Positions 8,578-19,447 of a stretch of DNA of 64,000 bases are shown in pieces. The stretch spans positions 124,001 to 188,000 of the forward strand of contig UCCA01000001.1 of NCBI GenBank assembly GCA_900470805.1. Direction: 5' to 3'. The translations under genes and the position numbers were made by a program. The stretch's first letter is position 1; each line of letters opens with the position of its first letter. The DNA comes from Hyphomicrobiales bacterium. GTDB lineage: Bacteria > Pseudomonadota > Alphaproteobacteria > Rhizobiales > Rhizobiaceae. Under the pieces are notes generated by a model, which ran no database searches, was not told the DNA's origin, and worked only from the letters and a program-made list of their open reading frames with translations.

Positions 8578-9548
8578 GGGGTGAGTCCTCCCGCTATGCC
8601 GGTGTTGAAGACTATGTCGGCTACCTTTGCCGCCATGGCGGGCGCCAAGAGAAAGCCGTGGCGGTAAAGGCCGTTCAGGGAAACAAGCTTTCCGCGTCGT
8701 TCCACGCGAGGGAAATTGTCGGGGAATGCCGGCCGGATACCGGCACCGGTTTCCACGACTGCCGCGTCGGCAAAGGCCGGGTGCAACGCATAGGCGGCGT
8801 TCAGCAATTCCATCAGCGAGCGGGCGGTGACCGGGCCCTGGAATTCCGTCTCGATCATCGTCGCGCCGACCATGAACAGGCCGTCGCCGCGCGGCACGAT
8901 GTAGACAGGGATGCGCGGATGCAGCAGCCGCACGGGGCGATCAAGACTGATCTCGTCGCTCCTGAGATAAAGCATCTCGCCGCGGACGCCGCGCAGCGAG
9001 CCGGTCTCGCCGATGCGCGCCGCGCCGGTGCAATCGACGATATGATCGAAATCCTGCTCGTTGGGGCTTGTTTCGCCGAAAATCGCGCCGCGTGCAGTCA
9101 GCTTGCTGTGCAGTGCGGTCAACGCCCGACGCGGATTGAGATCGGCCTCTCGTGGGAAAAACAAGCCCTGTCGGAAGCGCCCGGCCAGTGACGGCTCGAG
9201 TATTGCGATCTGCTGTTCGTCCAGCCAGTCATATCCCGTCGTGCGGCCTGCGAAGCGCTTTAATTCCCCTTGGTCGCGGGCGGGCGCCAACACAAGGGTA
9301 CCGTTTCTTCGAACTTCGCCGGGTAAAATCGCTTCCCAGCGATCGGGTGCGTCCTGTCCCTGGCGCAGCACCGCTTCATCGGCGCTCTCGCGCTCGCACC
9401 ACGGCGCGAGCATGCCGCCGGCGAGCCAAGAAGCGGCCGCCAGAAAGCCCGGGTTGGGATCGAAGACCGCTACCTCGGCACCACGCGCGCCGACTTCATG
9501 AGCAACGGTGAGGCCGGCGACGCCGGCCCCTTTGACGAGGACGCGCAT
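8574..9548 (-). CDS. thiO: FAD-dependent glycine oxidase ThiO
   Basis: A 324-residue DAO-family flavoenzyme that oxidises glycine to the imine used by ThiG. The N-terminal Rossmann motif is VLVKGAGVAGLTVAHEVGARG followed by an acidic VAVFDPN, the FAD ribose anchor. ASWLAGGMLAPWCE is typical of ThiO. The C-terminal FAD-binding region is GLYRHGFLLAPAMA. The gene starts 2 bases after the thiC stop and overlaps thiS by 4 bases. Having thiO instead of thiH means the aerobic route to dehydroglycine, as in rhizobia and Bacillus. Confidence 0.92.
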   Translation of the reverse strand: MRVLVKGAGVAGLTVAHEVGARGAEVAVFDPNPGFLAAASWLAGGMLAPWCERESADEAVLRQGQDAPDRWEAILPGEVRRNGTLVLAPARDQGELKRFAGRTTGYDWLDEQQIAILEPSLAGRFRQGLFFPREADLNPRRALTALHSKLTARGAIFGETSPNEQDFDHIVDCTGAARIGETGSLRGVRGEMLYLRSDEISLDRPVRLLHPRIPVYIVPRGDGLFMVGATMIETEFQGPVTARSLMELLNAAYALHPAFADAAVVETGAGIRPAFPDNFPRVERRGKLVSLNGLYRHGFLLAPAMAAKVADIVFNTGIAGGLTP

Positions 9549-9549
9549 C

Positions 9550-11574
<2,025 letters not shown>

Positions 11575-11585
11575 GAATGTTTGCA

Positions 11586-11614
11586 GGTTATTGCGGACTA
11601 AAGGTTCTCGTCAA
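11586..11614 (-). promoter_or_regulatory. Candidate promoter of the thi operon
   Basis: On the minus strand, TTGACG (11614-11609) is followed after 17 bases by ATAACC (11591-11586). The first is a good rhizobial -35; the second is a weak -10. Transcription from here would begin just before the TPP aptamer, which supports the call. Confidence 0.45.
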
Positions 11615-11945
11615 GCTTCATTTGATAGATGCCAGCCGCAGGGAACCGTATTCGTCGCGCTCGTTATCGCCAGTCACGTTTATGGGCCAGTGGAGTTGAT
11701 GATGGACGCGTTTACGCATTTGAATGCGCAACTTATCAGAGCTTCGCAATGAATGTTTTGGCGCACGTACAAGATTTCAGAGCCAAGATTTTGGCAAAGC
11801 GTTATTGAGAGCCTTATGCCCGCAGAAATGTGCGGGCGCTCTTGTTTACATGGGCTGTAATTTCCTGCGCATTCCACCCTAAGCTATTGAATAAAAAGTG
11901 CTCCAGCAACGGCAAGATCAGGCTGCCCATTGAAGTACCCGGCCA
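11615..11945. other. Intergenic region upstream of the thi promoter
   Basis: About 330 bases between the thi promoter and the 3' end of the siderophore-interacting-protein gene. Apart from the hairpin at 11818-11837 I see no gene or repeat. Short open frames here have no recognisable product. Confidence 0.4.
11818..11837 (-). terminator. Hairpin downstream of the iron operon, possible terminator
   Basis: GCCCGCA and TGCGGGC form a perfect 7-base stem around a 6-base loop, with an outer GAGC/GCTC pairing. It lies about 110 bases after the siderophore-interacting-protein stop. There is no real T-run on the minus strand, so intrinsic termination is uncertain. Confidence 0.35.
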
Positions 11946-13010
11946 TCACTTTTCCTCCCGCTCCCAATACCAAGCAGCATACATTTTCTTTCGATCATGC
12001 CCGCGGCCCTTCAGGATGCTACGGATCGCCCGAACGGCGGCTTTTTCGCAGGCGACCCACACAAACGTTTCGTTTTCCATCACGTTGATCGCCTTTTCCG
12101 CTTCGTCCACCAGGACACTTTTGGCGTCGGCCGGGTAGGTGTCGCGGTGCAGCCACCGGACGTCGAGTGTTCCGGCCGATGGCAAAGGCTGTTCCTCGGC
12201 TTCACTTGCGACCTCAATGATTGCCTGCATTCGGGTAGCGGGCGACGCCTCGGCGACAATTCGGGCTATCGCCGGAAGCGAGCTCTCGTCTCCGGCAAAC
12301 AGAATGGATTGCGCCTGGGGAATACTGCCGCCGCCCGGGCCAAGAAACGCCACTTTTACTCCGGGCTTTGCATCTCTTGCAAAGTCGGCGCCGGGGGTCT
12401 TGGTGCCCGGCGCAGGATGCTGCAGAAAGTCGATCCATAATTCGCCCCGTTCTGTATCGATCGCGCGGATTGTGTAGGCGCGTACCAGCAATTCGTCGTC
12501 TCCCTCGGGCCAAGCGACACGCCCGTCCTTTCGAATGCCGGGCCAGATCGGTGGCCGGCCTTTCGGCGGTATCAGCAGACGGACATGCATGTCCCCATCG
12601 ACGAAGGGCGCGATATCATTGCAGGCGAACTTGACGCGTCGCATATGGGGCGTGACATCCTCGACCGAGGCAACGGTGACCTCGTAGATATTTGGCAGGG
12701 AGGCCAGTTGCGCTTGGTCGGACCAACTCAGGTCAAGGGGATCCTCGCCTGCGAAATAGAAGAGATGTTCCGCGATCACGGTGCGACTCATATGCAACAT
12801 CTGCTGTGTCGGGCAGGCAAGCTCGATCACCAGTTGCGTGTCGTCAATATGGATGCTGGCGGTACCGATCTTGCTGCTCAGCAGGGCTCGGTTTTCGGTT
12901 CGCACGACCTCCGCATGCTCGACGAAATGCTCGCAGATCTGATCCAGCATGCTTATCGGATCGCGGGGCACAGCAACGCCGGAAATTGTAAACTCTTGAA
13001 TTGCATTCAT
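11946..13010 (-). CDS. Siderophore-interacting protein with N-terminal DUF2218-like domain
   Basis: A 354-residue fusion. Residues 1-95 (DQICEHFVEHAEV through FYFAGEDPLDLSW) look like the small DUF2218 domain. From about residue 110 it is a SIP/ViuB-type flavoprotein: VTPHMRRVKFACND, YTIRAIDTERGELWIDF (FAD site), HPAPGTKTPGADFARDA and LGPGGGS, then a C-terminal NAD(P)H-reductase-like domain ending AAWYWEREEK. Such proteins reduce ferric siderophore to release iron in the cytoplasm. The ATG at 13010 has AAGGAGG seven bases upstream. It is last in the minus-strand siderophore operon, 48 bases after the ATPase gene. Confidence 0.88.
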   Translation of the reverse strand: MNAIQEFTISGVAVPRDPISMLDQICEHFVEHAEVVRTENRALLSSKIGTASIHIDDTQLVIELACPTQQMLHMSRTVIAEHLFYFAGEDPLDLSWSDQAQLASLPNIYEVTVASVEDVTPHMRRVKFACNDIAPFVDGDMHVRLLIPPKGRPPIWPGIRKDGRVAWPEGDDELLVRAYTIRAIDTERGELWIDFLQHPAPGTKTPGADFARDAKPGVKVAFLGPGGGSIPQAQSILFAGDESSLPAIARIVAEASPATRMQAIIEVASEAEEQPLPSAGTLDVRWLHRDTYPADAKSVLVDEAEKAINVMENETFVWVACEKAAVRAIRSILKGRGHDRKKMYAAWYWEREEK

Positions 13011-13058
13011 GCGCTATCCTCCTTGAAGCGTCTGCCTCGGGCGGTATCTTGTTTTCGG

Positions 13059-13868
13059 TCAGCGCGTTGGCTGGCTCATCCGATGGCGGCCTATCGGCAA
13101 CATTATCGGCCTGCTTGAAGTGGGATCGACAATGATCCGGCTCTCAAGGCCGAAGACTTGCCGGACATTTTCCTCCGTCAATACCACTTCCGGATCGCCC
13201 GCGCTGTGGACCCGTCCGCCCGCCATGGCGACAAGATAATCAGCATAGCGCGCGGCGAGATTGAGATCGTGAAGGACCATGACAACGGTGGTTCCACGAG
13301 AGTGATTGAGGTCGGTCAGGAGATCCAAGACCTCGACCTGGTGGTTGATATCGAGAAACGTCGTCGGCTCGTCAAGAAGCAGCACATCCGTCTGCTGCGC
13401 CAGCGCCATGGCGATCCATACGCGTTGTCGCTGCCCTCCGGACAGTTCATCGACGGGCCTGTCGGCGAGTTCGGTCGTTCTGGTAGCCGCAAGCGCGCTT
13501 TCGACGGCTTCGTCGTCATCGCGCGTCCAGCGTGAGAACAGGCCCTGATGCGGATGTCGTCCACGGCTGACAAGGTCGGCCACGGCAATTCCTTCCGGTG
13601 CGATCGGCGACTGAGGTAGCAGCCCCAAAGTCCGCGCAAGTTCCCGAGGCGGCGTCCGATGTATCGATTTGCCGTCGAGCAGCACATGGCCGTGGCGAGG
13701 TTTCAAAAGTCGGGACATCGTGCGCAACAGCGTTGACTTGCCGCATGCATTGGCGCCGACGATCACAGTCATCTGGCCTGTAGGTACGGTAAGATCGAGC
13801 ATCTGCAGGATCTCTGTATCGCTGTAGCCGAAAGACAGTTGGCTTGCCGTCAGGGAATGAGCAGTCAT
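13059..13868 (-). CDS. Ferric-siderophore ABC transporter ATP-binding protein (FecE/FepC family)
   Basis: A 269-residue ATPase that powers uptake through the two FecCD permeases. Walker A is GANACGKST (Cys at a position often Gly), the signature LSGGQRQRVWIAMALAQ and Walker B VLLLDEPTTFLDINHQVEVLDLL, with TFLD(I)xHQ the hallmark of the iron-siderophore/B12 class. The H-loop is MVLHDLNLAARYAD. The C-terminal region reads EVVLTEENVRQVFGLESRI as in FepC. The gene overlaps the preceding permease by 4 bases and precedes the siderophore-interacting protein. Confidence 0.93.
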   Translation of the reverse strand: MTAHSLTASQLSFGYSDTEILQMLDLTVPTGQMTVIVGANACGKSTLLRTMSRLLKPRHGHVLLDGKSIHRTPPRELARTLGLLPQSPIAPEGIAVADLVSRGRHPHQGLFSRWTRDDDEAVESALAATRTTELADRPVDELSGGQRQRVWIAMALAQQTDVLLLDEPTTFLDINHQVEVLDLLTDLNHSRGTTVVMVLHDLNLAARYADYLVAMAGGRVHSAGDPEVVLTEENVRQVFGLESRIIVDPTSSRPIMLPIGRHRMSQPTR

Positions 13869-14905
13869 AGCGAACCTCCGCTGCGGTTGGCACGGACAAT
13901 CAGGAAAATCAGATAGGGGGCACCCAGTGCTCCGGTTACGACGCCAACGGGGTAGCGACTTGGCAGCAGGAACTGGCCGCCGTAGTCGCCGGCCAGCACA
14001 AGCGTCGCTCCGACCAAAGCGGATGGTACCAAGAGGGAGCCGCTGTTTCCTACCAGTCGTGCGGCGATCGGCCCTGAAAGGAACGCGACAAACGCTATCG
14101 GCCCGGTCACGGCGGTCGCGGACGCAATCATGCCGACGGCCGCAACGATCACGACTATCCGAGTGCCTGCAACATTGACGCCCAACGCGGCGGCGGTATC
14201 GTCGCCCAGCCGTAGTGCCTCAAGATCCCGCGAACGGCTAAGCAGAACACCACCGAAGACGACGAGTGCCATCAACAGAGGCACCGCTTGGTCAAGCTGC
14301 GCCCCGTTGACGCTGCCGGTCAGCCATCGCATCGCTTCCTGCAGGTTCCATGCGGGCGCGCTGGAAAGAATGTAGGCAATCACACTCTCAAGCATTGCCG
14401 AAACGCCAATTCCCACAAGAATAAGCCGCGTTCCCGCGACGCCGTTGCGAAAAGACAAGCCGTAGACCAGAAGCGCAACGCCGAGGCCCGCTGCCACCGC
14501 CAGAACCGATACGATCGGCCCGCTCAAAGAGAGCGCGACGATGGCAAAGACCGCGGCGGCACTCGCGCCGGAACTGATGCCGATAATGTCGGGGCTGGCC
14601 AGTGGATTTCTCAGCATGATCTGAAAAACCACGCCGCCCAATCCAAAGCTCAGCCCGGCAAGCAGGGACAACACGGCTCGCGGCAATCTCAGTTGCCCGA
14701 CGGTAAAGGCCGCACCCGGCACTTTCTCACCGAGGAGCACACGCAGGACCTCGTCCGGTGGCGTCAGGGATTGCCCGAGACAAAGGGTCAGCGCGAAGAC
14801 AACAACGATGAGCGTCAGCAGGATAGTGACGGCAAGCCTGTGCTTGCGCGCCCGACGACGCCGGCTATCGGCGATACCGGCAGGGGTGAACTGAACGCTG
14901 GTCAC
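13865..14905 (-). CDS. Ferric-siderophore ABC permease, FecCD family (second subunit)
   Basis: A 346-residue integral membrane permease with the roughly ten hydrophobic helices of the BtuC/FhuB/FepG family. Signature segments are RLPRAVLSLLAGLSFGLGGVVFQ (split here by composition only), NPLASPDIIGISSGA, GDDTAAALGVNVAGTR, and the C-terminal PVGVVTGALGAPYLIFLI. The first ~35 residues are basic and cytoplasmic. It overlaps both neighbours by 4 bases, so permeases and ATPase are translated together. Confidence 0.92.
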   Translation of the reverse strand: MTSVQFTPAGIADSRRRRARKHRLAVTILLTLIVVVFALTLCLGQSLTPPDEVLRVLLGEKVPGAAFTVGQLRLPRAVLSLLAGLSFGLGGVVFQIMLRNPLASPDIIGISSGASAAAVFAIVALSLSGPIVSVLAVAAGLGVALLVYGLSFRNGVAGTRLILVGIGVSAMLESVIAYILSSAPAWNLQEAMRWLTGSVNGAQLDQAVPLLMALVVFGGVLLSRSRDLEALRLGDDTAAALGVNVAGTRIVVIVAAVGMIASATAVTGPIAFVAFLSGPIAARLVGNSGSLLVPSALVGATLVLAGDYGGQFLLPSRYPVGVVTGALGAPYLIFLIVRANRSGGSL

Positions 14906-15945
14906 AATTCACCAACCCGCTTGCGTCTGACGATCCAGATGAAAAATGGCGCCCCGACGAGCGCCGTCACGATACCGACGTCGATTTCCGCCGGCCTAGC
15001 AGCTATACGCCCAACGACGTCGGCGGCGAGCAAAAGGCAGGCACCGCCCAAGGCACTGAAGGGCAGGAGCCAGCGATGATCCACCCCGATCAGCAGACGA
15101 CAAAGGTGCGGTACCACCAGCCCAAGAAAGCCGATAGGACCGCAAACTGCCGTCGTCGCCCCGCACAGCAAGATCGCTCCAAGTGAGGCAAACGCGCGGG
15201 CCGCCGCAACTCGTTCACCGAGGCCAGCGGCCAGTTCGTCACCCAGAGCCAATGAGTTGAGTTTCCGCGCCGACAGCATGCTGATCGCGAATCCCACGGC
15301 GAGAAACGGCAGGACGGGATAGATACGGTCGAAGGTGGCGCCGCCGACGCCGCCGATCTGCCACGAGCGAATACCGCCGGCGATGTCGGCGCGTGGAAGC
15401 ACGACCGCAATCACCAGCGATGAAAATGCCACGGATGTCGCGGCGCCTGCCAGTGCCAGTTTTAACGGCGTTGCCCCACCACGTCCTACCGAACCGATGG
15501 TGTAGACAAATGCCGCGGAGCACCCGGCACCGATGATGGCACTGCCGATATAGGCGCCGGACGAAGTTATACCGAACCATACAACACCGACGACGACCGC
15601 AAGAGATGCTCCCATGTTGACCCCAAGAATGCCGGGATCCGCCAGGGGATTGCGTGTTACGCCCTGCATGACGGCTCCGGCAAGGGCAAGCGCAGCTCCC
15701 GACAGCAATGCGAGAAGCGTCCGTGGGATACGTACGCTGACAGCGGCCTGACCTATGTTGTCGGCATGCCCGGTGAGGCCGGCAGCGATGTCGCTCCAAT
15801 TCACTTCGCGTGTCCCGACCGTAACTGAAAGCGCGCAAAGTGCTGCAACGAAGACCACCAGTCCGGCAAACCAGAGGCTGCAGCTTCGGTTCGACCGCCC
15901 GACGGTAGCAGGGCGGGATCCTGATTTGCCAAGAGCCGCGATCAT
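14902..15945 (-). CDS. Ferric-siderophore ABC permease, FecCD family (first subunit)
   Basis: A 347-residue FecCD permease. Conserved parts: VRIPRTLLALLSGAALALAG, VTRNPLADPGILGVNMGAS, LNSLALGDELAAGLGERV, GPIGFLGLVVPHLCRLLIG and DVGIVTALVGAPFFIWIVRR at the C-terminus. I start at the ATG at 15945, which forms an ATGA overlap with the stop of the binding protein; an upstream ATG at 15999 would lie inside that gene and add an unrelated Cys-rich tail. It pairs with the downstream permease as a heterodimer. Confidence 0.9.
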   Translation of the reverse strand: MIAALGKSGSRPATVGRSNRSCSLWFAGLVVFVAALCALSVTVGTREVNWSDIAAGLTGHADNIGQAAVSVRIPRTLLALLSGAALALAGAVMQGVTRNPLADPGILGVNMGASLAVVVGVVWFGITSSGAYIGSAIIGAGCSAAFVYTIGSVGRGGATPLKLALAGAATSVAFSSLVIAVVLPRADIAGGIRSWQIGGVGGATFDRIYPVLPFLAVGFAISMLSARKLNSLALGDELAAGLGERVAAARAFASLGAILLCGATTAVCGPIGFLGLVVPHLCRLLIGVDHRWLLPFSALGGACLLLAADVVGRIAARPAEIDVGIVTALVGAPFFIWIVRRKRVGEL

Positions 15946-16940
15946 TTCGCTTTTTTGACCGCATCGGCCAGCAGGCCCACATAGTCTTTTAGCACCCATG
16001 GTATCGACAATGGCGTTGGATTTGCGGCGGTTCCGAGGGGATCGCGGCCCAGCATCACAAGCGCGCCTTTGCCGACTGCGGGCATCTTGGACATAAGCGG
16101 ATTGGCGTCCAGCGCGTCGAGCAGCTTTTGGTCTCCGTAGGTCACGACGATATCTACGTCATCAAACGCATCGATGCGCTCTGCGCTTAGCGAACCGGAA
16201 AACTTTCCCGGCAGCGAAGCCTCAACGACACTTTTAGGAGACTTCAAGCCAAGATCCGCGAAGAACTTTACTCGTGTGTCATTTGTCGTGTAGAAATTTA
16301 CGGTGCTCAGGTCCGTCGCATTCAGATGGGTGATCAACATGGCCGATTTGCCCTGAAGCTCGGGATGTCCCGCGACCGCGTCGGCGATCTCGGCCTCGAT
16401 CTTTCCAATCAGCGCTTCTCCCTCTTCGGCCATGCCCAAGCCGGCGCTGTCAAAGCGGATCATCTCACGCCAATCGGTCGACCATGGCGCGTCTGGATAG
16501 GCGACCACAGGCGCGATCTCACTCAATGTGTCGTAGTCCGACTGGCTGAGGCCGGAATAGGATGCAAGGATTACATCGGGCTTTGTTGCTGCGACGGCCT
16601 CGAAGTCAATCCCGTCGCCTTCATCGAAAAGCACAGGGCTGCTGGCATGAAGCTCCTTCAGCCTTTCGGCCACCCATGGCAACAGGCCGTCGCCGTCGTC
16701 GTCGCCGAAGTTGGCTTTCGCGAAGCCTACGGGCACAATACCGAGTGCCAATGGCACCTCATGATTGGCCCAGGCCACCGTTGCGATTCGTTCCGGCTTC
16801 TTGCTGATAATCGTCGTGCCGAGCGCATGTTTTATGACTATCGGATAAGAGGTGCTATCGCCTGCCCAGGCAGCGCCAAACGTCATCAATCCGACGAATG
16901 TCGCCACCAATCGCACAATAACCAGAACTGACCGCAGCAT
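15942..16940 (-). CDS. Iron-siderophore ABC transporter periplasmic binding protein
   Basis: A 332-residue periplasmic-binding-protein-2 (FepB/FecB-type) protein with a signal peptide (about residues 1-26, ending AAWA). It contains HALGTTIISKKPERIATVAWANHEV, the family N-terminal lobe, then VLFDEGDGIDFEAVAATKPDVILASYSGLS, which is the ligand-cleft region. An acidic run DDDGDGLLPW near residue 80 is noteworthy but occurs, to my memory, in related rhizobial proteins. It is first in the minus-strand siderophore operon and divergent from the TonB receptor, with which it should share a ferric-siderophore ligand. Confidence 0.9.
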   Translation of the reverse strand: MLRSVLVIVRLVATFVGLMTFGAAWAGDSTSYPIVIKHALGTTIISKKPERIATVAWANHEVPLALGIVPVGFAKANFGDDDGDGLLPWVAERLKELHASSPVLFDEGDGIDFEAVAATKPDVILASYSGLSQSDYDTLSEIAPVVAYPDAPWSTDWREMIRFDSAGLGMAEEGEALIGKIEAEIADAVAGHPELQGKSAMLITHLNATDLSTVNFYTTNDTRVKFFADLGLKSPKSVVEASLPGKFSGSLSAERIDAFDDVDIVVTYGDQKLLDALDANPLMSKMPAVGKGALVMLGRDPLGTAANPTPLSIPWVLKDYVGLLADAVKKAK

Positions 16941-17269
16941 AGAGCAACTCCGCTTTGATATTAAAGTGGACTCCCAGTTTCAGGTTAGCGTGGCCCCGTC
17001 AATGGCGATGCCGGCATCGACCGAAAAGCGGCGTGAAATTTCCGTAGGTTTCTACAAAAGTCGAAAATGTTACAATACTGGATAACTATTCTCAAGTTAT
17101 GGCCCATCTCGGGACGACAAAGCCAAACCATCTGCTTAGGACATGCGCGATCAGAAGATGTCGGGCAATCCCGGTTGGTGGCGTGATTCTGGTCTGGTCG
17201 CCTAAGCGGACAATGCCCCGAACGCACCTGCGGCGGGCGCAATAGCATTTTAAGATTTGGAATTTGAAC
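16941..17269. promoter_or_regulatory. Divergent promoter region of the siderophore locus
   Basis: About 330 bases between the binding-protein operon and the TonB receptor gene. It is more AT-rich than its flanks. A dyad, ATAACT-N7-AGTTAT, lies at 17082-17100 inside GATAACTATTCTCAAGTTAT. Its length and sequence partly resemble a Fur/iron box, and it could equally be an AraC-type or RirA-controlled site. No gene is seen. A poor ribosome-binding sequence precedes the receptor ATG. Confidence 0.45.
17082..17100. promoter_or_regulatory. 19-base dyad, candidate iron-responsive operator
   Basis: ATAACT and AGTTAT arms separated by ATTCTCA, centred in the divergent promoter of a siderophore uptake locus. 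Iron control of such loci is established in rhizobia (RirA, Irr, Fur/Mur). Assigning this particular dyad is inference. Confidence 0.35.
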
Positions 17270-19405
17270 ATGAGCATCGAAAAGACAGGCTGCAACTCTA
17301 GAAAAGCCCTTATCCGCTACCGGAAATCGGCTTTTCTTGGCTGCACGGCATTGGCCGCGCTGACGCCGATTTTCGCGTTTGGTCAGGACGCTGCAAGTTC
17401 GAGTTCCGACACCACGCTTGCGCCGGTCGTGATCCAGGGGAACGGCATCAAGCTCGACACGAGCAACGATTCGAAATCGATTGTCGCGACCGAGACGACG
17501 GGTGACGGCAAGATGCCCACCCTCATTCTTGATACTCCAGCTTCCGTTTCGGTGATCACGTCGAAGGAAATTCAAGAGCGCAATGCACAGAGCATCGAGG
17601 AAGTCCTCCAGTACACTGCTGGCGTCAACACCGATTTCTACGGCTCCGACGACCGCTTTGACTTTTTCAAGATTCGCGGCTTCGACGCCAACATGTATCG
17701 CGATGGCTTGGCCATGGGTCAGCCTTTCGGCGGAATTCGGGATGACGCATACGCCTACGAGCGTGTGGAAGTTTTGAAGGGCGCAAGCTCGACGGCATTC
17801 GGCGCTTCCGATCCCGGTGGGGCCGTGAACTATGTGACCAAGTTGCCAAAAAGCGAAAAGTTCGGCGAGGCCTATGTGACCGGCGGATCCTATGGCCATG
17901 CTGAAACCGGAATCGACTTCGGGGACAACATCACCAAGGACGACACGCTGTCGTATCGCTTTACCGGCAAAGTTCAAAACGCGGATGAGGAATACGACTA
18001 TTCGCAGAATGACGAAAAATTCTTCATGGGTGGTCTCACGTGGCGTCCCAGCGGCGACACCAATTTGAGCGTTGTTTTCGACCATCTCAATCGCGACGCA
18101 GTCCCGGGAGGCGGCGGGCACCCTGTCGGTTCACACTTCGATAGAAGCCGGTTTTTTGGCGAGCCCGACTACAATTATCGCGACACGAACCGCAATAGCG
18201 TCAGTGTCATGTTCGATCACGATTTCGGCTCGGGCCTCACCTTCAGTTCCAACGCGCGATACAGCAACGCAAACAGCAATTTCGGCTACGCCTACATCGC
18301 CAGCACGCCGACCGACGGCTCGACCATCGCCACACGTGATTACTTCGGCAACGAGACTTCGGCCGAAACTTTCGTCATCGATGCACACGTGCAATACGAT
18401 ACGAGCTTCAACGACATAGACAGCCGTACTCTGTTTGGAGTCGGGTTTAACAACTACAGTTCCGACAGCGATAACTTCTACGGTCCCGCGACCGACATCG
18501 ATTGGATGAACCCGGTATACACGGGCGCGCCGACGTCGGTTCCCCTGTACACAAGCTTTACGGACAAGCAGAAAACCAAGTCGATCTACCTCCAACAGGA
18601 ACTGACGTTTTTCGACAAATTGATCGCCACGGTAGGGCTGCGTAATGACTGGTTCGATCTCAACCAGATCAACCATATCGCCGACACAACGGCAGACGAC
18701 AGCCTCAGCGAGTTCAGCAAGCGTCTCGCGTTGACCTACAAGATCACGGAAGAGCTCTCCGCCTATGTCAGCTATGCGGAATCGGCGGTGCCGCCCGCTG
18801 TCGGAACCGATCCGGAGACCGGCAAGCAATACGAGATTGGCGTCAAGTATCAGCCGTCGGAATTTCCCGCGTTGTTTACCGCATCGATCTACGATCTGAC
18901 CAAGGAGAACATTACGGTGACCACCGGCTCACCGCCCGTGCAGACCGCTGTTGGCAAAATCCGGCACCGTGGTGTTGACCTCGAGGCCAAGGCCGATGTC
19001 ACCAACAATCTTAGCCTGATCGCCGCATATTCCTACATCGATTCCAAGATCGTCGAAAATGGAACCGGCGGGAACGAGGGGAATCGTCTTGCATTGGTTC
19101 CAGAGCACCTCGCGTCGATGTGGGCGACATACACGAAGGAAGGCAACGGTGCTATCGGCGACATGACCTTCGGTCTCGGTGCCCGATACACCAGCTCCTA
19201 TTATCTCAGCAACGCCAACACCTCGAAGGCAAAGGGCAATGTTGTTTTCGACGCTTCGTTCACTTACAAAATCCAGGAAAACACCACGTTCCAGATGAAT
19301 GTCAGCAATCTGCTCAACGAGAAACACGTTGCGAACGGCGGTTTCGGTGCTGATTTCTACAATCCTGGCCGCGCGGTCTATGCCACACTTCGCCGGAGCT
19401 GGTAA
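17270..19405 (+). CDS. TonB-dependent siderophore receptor
   Basis: A 711-residue outer-membrane receptor. The signal peptide is long (residues 1-40, SAFLGCTALAALTPIFAFGQ), followed by a TonB-box-like TLAPVVIQG. The plug domain begins TPASVSVITSKEIQERNAQSIEEVLQYT in two runs, with DFFKIRGFDANMYRDGL and ERVEVLKGASSTAFGASDPGG. The beta-barrel follows and ends NPGRAVYATLRRSW with the C-terminal aromatic needed for BAM insertion. This is the FhuE/FecA-type siderophore receptor class. The ATG at 17270 is preferred to a TTG two codons upstream. It is divergent from the ABC operon and convergent with an AraC regulator. The ligand class is likely hydroxamate or citrate-type but cannot be told. Confidence 0.93.
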   Translation: MSIEKTGCNSRKALIRYRKSAFLGCTALAALTPIFAFGQDAASSSSDTTLAPVVIQGNGIKLDTSNDSKSIVATETTGDGKMPTLILDTPASVSVITSKEIQERNAQSIEEVLQYTAGVNTDFYGSDDRFDFFKIRGFDANMYRDGLAMGQPFGGIRDDAYAYERVEVLKGASSTAFGASDPGGAVNYVTKLPKSEKFGEAYVTGGSYGHAETGIDFGDNITKDDTLSYRFTGKVQNADEEYDYSQNDEKFFMGGLTWRPSGDTNLSVVFDHLNRDAVPGGGGHPVGSHFDRSRFFGEPDYNYRDTNRNSVSVMFDHDFGSGLTFSSNARYSNANSNFGYAYIASTPTDGSTIATRDYFGNETSAETFVIDAHVQYDTSFNDIDSRTLFGVGFNNYSSDSDNFYGPATDIDWMNPVYTGAPTSVPLYTSFTDKQKTKSIYLQQELTFFDKLIATVGLRNDWFDLNQINHIADTTADDSLSEFSKRLALTYKITEELSAYVSYAESAVPPAVGTDPETGKQYEIGVKYQPSEFPALFTASIYDLTKENITVTTGSPPVQTAVGKIRHRGVDLEAKADVTNNLSLIAAYSYIDSKIVENGTGGNEGNRLALVPEHLASMWATYTKEGNGAIGDMTFGLGARYTSSYYLSNANTSKAKGNVVFDASFTYKIQENTTFQMNVSNLLNEKHVANGGFGADFYNPGRAVYATLRRSW

Positions 19406-19447
19406 CCGGGAAGTCCCATCCCAACGTTGTTGGCGGTAAAGGCGTGC

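Noticed and set aside
16985..18121. Minus-strand open frame opposite the TonB receptor
   Set aside because: The receptor on plus has a full set of family motifs; the opposite frame does not.
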